From the NCBI GenBank assembly GCA_017441825.1, contig JAFRVD010000014.1, forward strand, positions 1 to 36,061: DNA of 36,061 bases, given 5' to 3'. The notes below the pieces were generated by a model, which did not search any database, was not told where the DNA came from, and was given only the letters and a program-made list of their open reading frames with translations. Positions 31,828 through 36,061 of this stretch are shown here, piece by piece (the stretch's first letter is position 1; the number at the start of each line of letters is the position of its first letter). The stretch is from Lachnospiraceae bacterium. Its GTDB lineage: Bacteria > Bacillota > Clostridia > Lachnospirales > Lachnospiraceae. Position numbers and translations under genes: made by a program.

Positions 31828-32775
31828 ATGCAGAAATACATATTCAAACGGGTGATCACCGCGCTTATTACGCTCCTCGTGATCACGTTCCTGCTGTTCT
31901 GGCTGGTCCGTATCATGCCGGGGAATCCGTTCCCGTCTGAGCGTATGACGGACGAAGCCATTGCCGCAAAGCGGGCGGAGATGGGCCTGGACGACCCGAT
32001 CCTCACGCAGTTCGTGCGCTATATGAAAAAGGTGCTGAAGGGAGATTTCGGAAAGGGGACCTCGCTTTTTAACGGCGCGCCCATTCACACGGTGCTGAAC
32101 AAGGCCATCGCGAATTCGTTCAAGATCGGCGGCATCGCGATCCTGCTCGGCACGTTCGTGGGGCTGGTCCTCGGAATCATTGCGGCGCTCAACCGGGACA
32201 GGTTCTGGGACGTGTTCTGCAGCGTATTCTCGATCCTGGGCGTCTGCGTGCCCTCATACGTGTTCCTGATCTTTTTACAGTACACGTTTGCGTACAAGAC
32301 GACGCTCCTTCCTTACTTCTTTGACTCGTCGCAGTTCCTGAAATCGTCCATCATCCCGTCCCTGTCCCTGAGCCTGTTTACGATGTCCACCATCGCCCGG
32401 TTCACGCGGAATGAGATGATCGAGGTCATGGACAGCGATTACGTGCTCCTCGCGGAGGCGAAGGGCATGTACGGCTACAAGCTGATCACGCGGCACGTCC
32501 TCAGGAACGCGCTGATCCCGATCGTGACAGTGCTTGCGCCGCTGATCGTGGACCTCTTAACCGGCGCGCTGGTCGTGGAAAAGATCTACGGCATCCAGGG
32601 CATCGGCAAGCTGATGGTGGACGCCATCTCAGGCGAAGGCATCGACTACAACTACGTGCTCGCGCTCGGTATTCTGTATTCTTCCCTGTACATCGGCATC
32701 ATGCTGGTGGTAGACCTTCTCTACGGGGTCCTGGATCCCAGGATCCGTATTTCGGCGAAAGGCGGTGATCAGTAA
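31828..32775 (+). CDS. oppB: Peptide ABC transporter permease (OppB type)
   Basis: A 315-residue permease with about six helices. The N-terminal FKRVITALITLLVITFLLFWLVRIMPGNPF is typical of OppB/DppB (membrane helix, then the RxMPGNP loop). The EAA-like loop is LLAEAKGMYGYKLITRHVLRNALIP, and ALVVEKIYGIQGIGKLMVDAI is a strong OppB mark. ATG 31828 follows AAGAGG; an in-frame earlier ATG (31792) lies within the intercistronic hairpin area. The TAA overlaps the OppC start by one base. Confidence 0.93.
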   Translation: MQKYIFKRVITALITLLVITFLLFWLVRIMPGNPFPSERMTDEAIAAKRAEMGLDDPILTQFVRYMKKVLKGDFGKGTSLFNGAPIHTVLNKAIANSFKIGGIAILLGTFVGLVLGIIAALNRDRFWDVFCSVFSILGVCVPSYVFLIFLQYTFAYKTTLLPYFFDSSQFLKSSIIPSLSLSLFTMSTIARFTRNEMIEVMDSDYVLLAEAKGMYGYKLITRHVLRNALIPIVTVLAPLIVDLLTGALVVEKIYGIQGIGKLMVDAISGEGIDYNYVLALGILYSSLYIGIMLVVDLLYGVLDPRIRISAKGGDQ

Positions 32776-33770
32776 TGACAGATCAGGATTTTGTACTGCT
32801 GAAAGACCGGAATATTGAGACGGATACAAACTATGCGTCCATGCCGTACTGGCGGGGCGTATTCAAGCGGTTCTTCGCGAAGAAGCGGTCCGTGGTGGGC
32901 CTCGTGATCGTTGCGGCCATCCTTGTGCTCGCGCTTTTAGGCCCTGTTTTAAGCGGCTATACGTATCGTGAGATCACCTCGGTCGTCGATGAAGAGACCG
33001 GGAAGGAAGTTGTTGCACGCGGCATCAGCCCGCGGATCCCCTGGCTCCACAAGCTCCTCGGGAAGGAAGACTATACAGACAGATTCGCGGACAAAACGTT
33101 CCTGTTCGGTACGGACGATCTGGGCCGCGATCTCTGGACACGTACGTGGTACGGCGCCAGGGTCTCGCTCCTCATCGCGTTTGTGACCATCATAATCGAC
33201 GTGATCATCGGCATGACGTTCGGTTTAACGTCCGGCTACTTTGGCGGGGCGGTGGACGGCACCATGCAGCGGTTCGTAGAGGTGGCGAACTCCGTACCGA
33301 GGCTCGTCATCGTATCCGTGCTGGCCATCTTCATGCCGAAGGGCATCGGGCTGGTCATTGTGGCGCTGCTTCTGACCGAGTGGATCGGCATGAGCAAGAT
33401 CGCCCGCGCGGAGATGCTGAAGATCAAGGAGCTCGAGTACATTTTCGCAAGCCGGACGTTAGGCGCCGGAAACTTCGGCATTATCTTCAACGACGTCCTC
33501 CCGAACACGGTGGGACCCATCATCACCCAGGTCATGTTCTCGATCCCGACGGCCATCTTCACCGAGGCTTTCTTAAGCTTCGTAGGCGTCGGCATCATGC
33601 TGCCGCAGTGTTCCGTGGGCTCCCTCATCGAGGACGGCTTCAACAACATCACCACCCTGCCGTATCAGATCGTCCCGCCCATCATCGTGCTGGCGCTTCT
33701 GATGCTGGGATTCAACTTCATCGGCGACGGCCTCCGCGAGGCGCTGGCCCCGAAGCTTGAGGACATGTAA
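32775..33770 (+). CDS. oppC: Peptide ABC transporter permease (OppC type)
   Basis: A 331-residue permease with an N-terminal cytoplasmic segment (YWRGVFKRFFAKKRSVVGLVIV is the OppC_N region). A periplasmic loop ends in FGTDDLGRDLWTRTWYGARVSL, the classical OppC motif. The EAA loop has IARAEMLKIKELEYIFASRTLGA, and FTEAFLSFVGVGIMLPQCSVGSLI follows. It pairs with OppB to form the channel and is coupled to it by a one-base stop/start overlap. Confidence 0.93.
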   Translation: MTDQDFVLLKDRNIETDTNYASMPYWRGVFKRFFAKKRSVVGLVIVAAILVLALLGPVLSGYTYREITSVVDEETGKEVVARGISPRIPWLHKLLGKEDYTDRFADKTFLFGTDDLGRDLWTRTWYGARVSLLIAFVTIIIDVIIGMTFGLTSGYFGGAVDGTMQRFVEVANSVPRLVIVSVLAIFMPKGIGLVIVALLLTEWIGMSKIARAEMLKIKELEYIFASRTLGAGNFGIIFNDVLPNTVGPIITQVMFSIPTAIFTEAFLSFVGVGIMLPQCSVGSLIEDGFNNITTLPYQIVPPIIVLALLMLGFNFIGDGLREALAPKLEDM

Positions 33771-33779
33771 GGAGGCGTT

Positions 33780-34853
33780 ATGGAAGAGAAAGATAAGATC
33801 CTGGATATCAAAGACCTGGACGTCAGCTTCCGCACCTCCGCCGGCACCGTGCATGCGCTCCGTGGCGTCAATATCGACCTGTACCGCGGGGAGACGGTGG
33901 CGATCGTAGGCGAGTCCGGCTCGGGCAAATCCGTTTCCATGAAGGCGGCGATGGGCCTTCTTGCGTCCAACGCCGTGGTGAACGGCGGGCAGATCCTGTT
34001 CCGCTACAAGAACGAGGCGGGCGAGATCGAGGAAGCTGATATTTTAAAGAAGGATAAGAAGTGGATCCGGAGGAACATCAACGGCCGGCACATGGCCATG
34101 GTCTTCCAGGACCCGATGACGTCGCTCGACCCGACCATGCAGATCGGGAAGCAGATCACAGAGGGTATTATCGCGCACCTGGGCGTTTCCAAAAAGGAAG
34201 CCGAGGAGCGTGCGAAGGCGCTTCTTGAGGAAGTGGGCATTACGGACGCGGAGAAGCGGATGAGGAACTATCCGCACCAGCTGTCCGGCGGCATGCGGCA
34301 GCGCGTGGTCATCGCCATCGCCCTGTCCTGCGACCCGGACCTCCTGATCTGTGACGAGCCTACCACCGCTCTGGACGTGACCATCCAGACGATGATCCTC
34401 AACCTGATCCTGAAGGTCCAGAAGGAGCGCGGCATTTCCGTCATCTATATCACGCACGACCTGGGCGTGGTAGCCAAGGTCGCGGACTACGTGAACGTGA
34501 TGTACGCCGGCAAGATTGTGGAGGTGGGCAACGTGAACGAGGTGTTCTACGAGCCCGCGCACCCCTACACCTGGGGCCTGCTTTCGGCAATGCCGGATCT
34601 CGAGACCGAGGACAGCCGGCTGTATACGATCCCCGGTTCGCCGCCGAACCTTCTGCACGAGCCGAAGGGCGACGCGTTTGCAGCGCGGAACGAATACGCG
34701 CTTGCGATCGACGAAAAGGAGCATCCGCCGATGTTCAAGATCACGGAGACGCACTCGGCGGCTACGTGGCTTTTAGACCCGCGGGCGCCTAAGGTGGAGA
34801 TGCCGGAGGAGCTTAAGCGGCGCATCGAGCGCATGAGAAAGGAGGCGGAATAA
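33780..34853 (+). CDS. oppD: Peptide ABC transporter ATPase (OppD type)
   Basis: A 357-residue ATPase with Walker A GESGSGKS (44-51), Q-loop VFQDPM, signature LSGGMRQR (168-175) and Walker B LLICDE (188-193). The C-terminal oligopeptide-transporter domain ([21 protein letters not shown]) is present. The four Cys of the [4Fe-4S]-binding extension described in some DppD/OppD-like subunits are not seen. AAGGAGG precedes the ATG, nine bases after OppC; the TAA overlaps the OppF start. Confidence 0.93.
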   Translation: MEEKDKILDIKDLDVSFRTSAGTVHALRGVNIDLYRGETVAIVGESGSGKSVSMKAAMGLLASNAVVNGGQILFRYKNEAGEIEEADILKKDKKWIRRNINGRHMAMVFQDPMTSLDPTMQIGKQITEGIIAHLGVSKKEAEERAKALLEEVGITDAEKRMRNYPHQLSGGMRQRVVIAIALSCDPDLLICDEPTTALDVTIQTMILNLILKVQKERGISVIYITHDLGVVAKVADYVNVMYAGKIVEVGNVNEVFYEPAHPYTWGLLSAMPDLETEDSRLYTIPGSPPNLLHEPKGDAFAARNEYALAIDEKEHPPMFKITETHSAATWLLDPRAPKVEMPEELKRRIERMRKEAE

Positions 34854-35800
34854 TGGCTGCGGATTACAGTGCAGAACCGATTCTGAAGGTCGAAAACCTT
34901 TCTCAGTATTTTAAGGTCAGCCGCGACTTTACCGTAAAAGCGGTGGACGGCGTGAGCTTTGAGATCTACCCCGGCGAGGTCTACGGCCTGGTGGGTGAGT
35001 CCGGCTCGGGGAAGTCGACCATCGGCCGGGCGGTGATCAGGCTGTATACGCCTACGGCAGGCAAGGTCAGCTTCAAGGGCAGGGAGATCTCCGGGAAACT
35101 GACGAACGAGGCCCGGGACGAGCTCCGGACCAGAATGATGATGATCTTCCAGGACCCGATGGCGTCTCTCAATCCGAGGAAGACGGTGGGCGATATCATC
35201 GGCGAGGGCCTGGACATCCATAAGATGTACGCAACAAAGGAGGAGCGGAAGGAGAAGATCGACAATATTTTAAAGAAGGTCGGGCTTTCTCCGGAGCACT
35301 ACAACCGCTATCCGCACCAGTTTTCGGGCGGGCAGCGGCAGCGTGTGGGCATCGCCCGGGCGCTCATTATGAACCCGGACCTGATCATCGCGGACGAATG
35401 CATTTCCGCGCTGGACGTGTCGATCCAGGCGCAGGTGGTGAATCTTTTGAAGGACATTCAGGAGGAGACCGGGTCCGCGTACCTCTTCATTGCGCACGAC
35501 CTGTCCATGGTCAAGTACATTTCGGACAGGATCGGCGTGCTGCATCTGGGGCACCTCTTAGAGACCGGCACCACGGACGAGATCTTCGCGAACCCGGTGC
35601 ATCCGTACACCAGGAGCCTGATCTCAGCCATCCCTCTGCCGAATCCGGAGGTTGAAAAGAAGCGCGTTTCGGAGACGTACGACTACTATACGTCGGGAAT
35701 TGATTACAACGTGGGATCGAATCATCTGATCGAGGGCACGCACTACGTGTTCGGGACGGACGAGGAGATCGCGCGGTGGACAGGAAAAGCCGGTGCTTAA
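34853..35800 (+). CDS. oppF: Peptide ABC transporter ATPase (OppF type)
   Basis: A 315-residue ATPase with Walker A GESGSGKS (48-55), signature FSGGQRQR (157-164) and Walker B LIIADE (177-182), followed by CISALDV in place of the usual P-x-SALDV, so a Cys replaces the Pro after the catalytic Glu. VHPYTRSLISAIPLPNP starts the C-terminal domain. It completes the peptide importer with OppD. Its TAA stop lies within the loop of the terminator hairpin. Confidence 0.93.
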   Translation: MAADYSAEPILKVENLSQYFKVSRDFTVKAVDGVSFEIYPGEVYGLVGESGSGKSTIGRAVIRLYTPTAGKVSFKGREISGKLTNEARDELRTRMMMIFQDPMASLNPRKTVGDIIGEGLDIHKMYATKEERKEKIDNILKKVGLSPEHYNRYPHQFSGGQRQRVGIARALIMNPDLIIADECISALDVSIQAQVVNLLKDIQEETGSAYLFIAHDLSMVKYISDRIGVLHLGHLLETGTTDEIFANPVHPYTRSLISAIPLPNPEVEKKRVSETYDYYTSGIDYNVGSNHLIEGTHYVFGTDEEIARWTGKAGA

Positions 35801-35820
35801 CGCACCGGCTTTTCCTGTCC
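35778..35820 (+). terminator. Terminator of the opp operon, overlapping the oppF stop
   Basis: A perfect 19-bp stem: GGACAGGAAAAGCCGGTGC (35778-35796) pairs with the complementary arm 35802-35820 around the loop TTAAC. The core GCCGGTGC/GCACCGGC is followed by TTTTCC. The stop codon TAA (35798-35800) is in the loop. Confidence 0.88.
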
Positions 35821-35896
35821 AAAATAGTTTCGTTACGCTTTTCGTTAATTTAACTGGTAAAACCCAAAGAACTGTTGTACTATGGAAGGTAGAACA

Positions 35897-36061
35897 ATGA
35901 GGAGGGGGCGGAATGCGAGAGGAAGGTCGTCAGGACTGAGCCGGCCGCCAGTGAAAAAGATGAAAGAAGACCGCAGAAATTACAGAGAAAAGGAACAGGA
36001 ATACCGGGAAAAGGCAAGGGACCTGATCGCGCAGATGACGCTTGAGGAAAAGGTGTCCCAG
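35897..36061 (+). CDS. N-terminal end of a GH3 beta-glycosidase (partial)
   Basis: The open frame continues off the window. The segment KARDLIAQMTLEEKVSQ is the characteristic N terminus of GH3 beta-glucosidase/beta-xylosidase enzymes. The start is uncertain. ATG 35897 has a GGAAGGT site and gives an Arg-rich leader; GTG 35951 or ATG 35960 fit the family better but have weak ribosome-binding sites. The strongest Shine-Dalgarno (GGAGGGGG, 35901-35908) instead precedes an ATG at 35913 in another frame that encodes only eight residues (MREEGRQD) before a stop. A TACTAT -10-like box is at 35878-35883, without a clear -35. Confidence 0.72.
   Translation, partial: MRRGRNARGRSSGLSRPPVKKMKEDRRNYREKEQEYREKARDLIAQMTLEEKVSQ

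Noticed and set aside
30037-32088. A 683-residue open frame on the minus strand opposite oppA and oppB
   Set aside because: It is antisense to genes with clear family signatures, has no recognisable domain or ribosome-binding site, and results from the strong codon bias of the real genes.

Overview
The window looks like a chromosomal segment of an anaerobic, probably gut-associated Bacillota of class Clostridia (Lachnospiraceae-like). This rests on consensus sigma-A promoters, strong AGGAGG ribosome-binding sites, an HrcA/CIRCE heat-shock operator, lipoprotein solute-binding proteins, tRNAs without an encoded CCA, an AmmeMemoRadiSam locus and many glycoside-active enzymes. Taxonomy is inferred from gene content only.

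Layout. 1-166: the end of a tRNA operon (Val, initiator Met) and its terminator. 184-2414: a GH13 oligo-1,6-glucosidase-like gene whose stop codon lies inside the promoter and CIRCE operator of a small heat-shock protein gene. 2621-7625: an RpiB-like isomerase, a large secreted Cthe_2159-type carbohydrate-binding protein, an FMN reductase and a GH29 alpha-fucosidase-like enzyme. 7714-11464: a 2-enoate-reductase/Bai-type flavoenzyme (minus), a SIMPL-domain protein (plus) and a CE1/esterase-D-like esterase (minus). 11821-17681: a sugar operon with solute-binding lipoprotein, two permeases, a LacI regulator and sucrose phosphorylase, but no ATPase.

17730-21703: a FecCD-type metal-chelate or corrinoid ABC transporter plus a His-rich methyltransferase, preceded by a ~250-nt hairpin-rich leader that ends in a terminator and has mutually exclusive pairings. 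I do not recognise this leader as a known riboswitch. 22004-28836: a tightly packed eight-gene run that starts with AmmeMemoRadiSam (a Memo/LigB-AMMECR1 fusion and a radical SAM enzyme) and continues with a 2-hydroxyacid dehydrogenase, an unknown 107-aa protein, a DMT exporter, RidA, a flavodoxin-like protein and a LarA-family racemase. A palindromic repeat that also lies intergenically just upstream is inserted in frame in the fusion gene.

28872-29774: a PAP2 phosphatase (minus). 30019-35800: a complete oppABCDF-type peptide importer with a clear promoter and an ArgR-box-like site. 35897-end: the start of a GH3 glycosidase. The most interesting signals are the leader RNA at 17765-18000, the coding palindromic repeat at 22815-22866 and the AmmeMemoRadiSam-LarA gene run.
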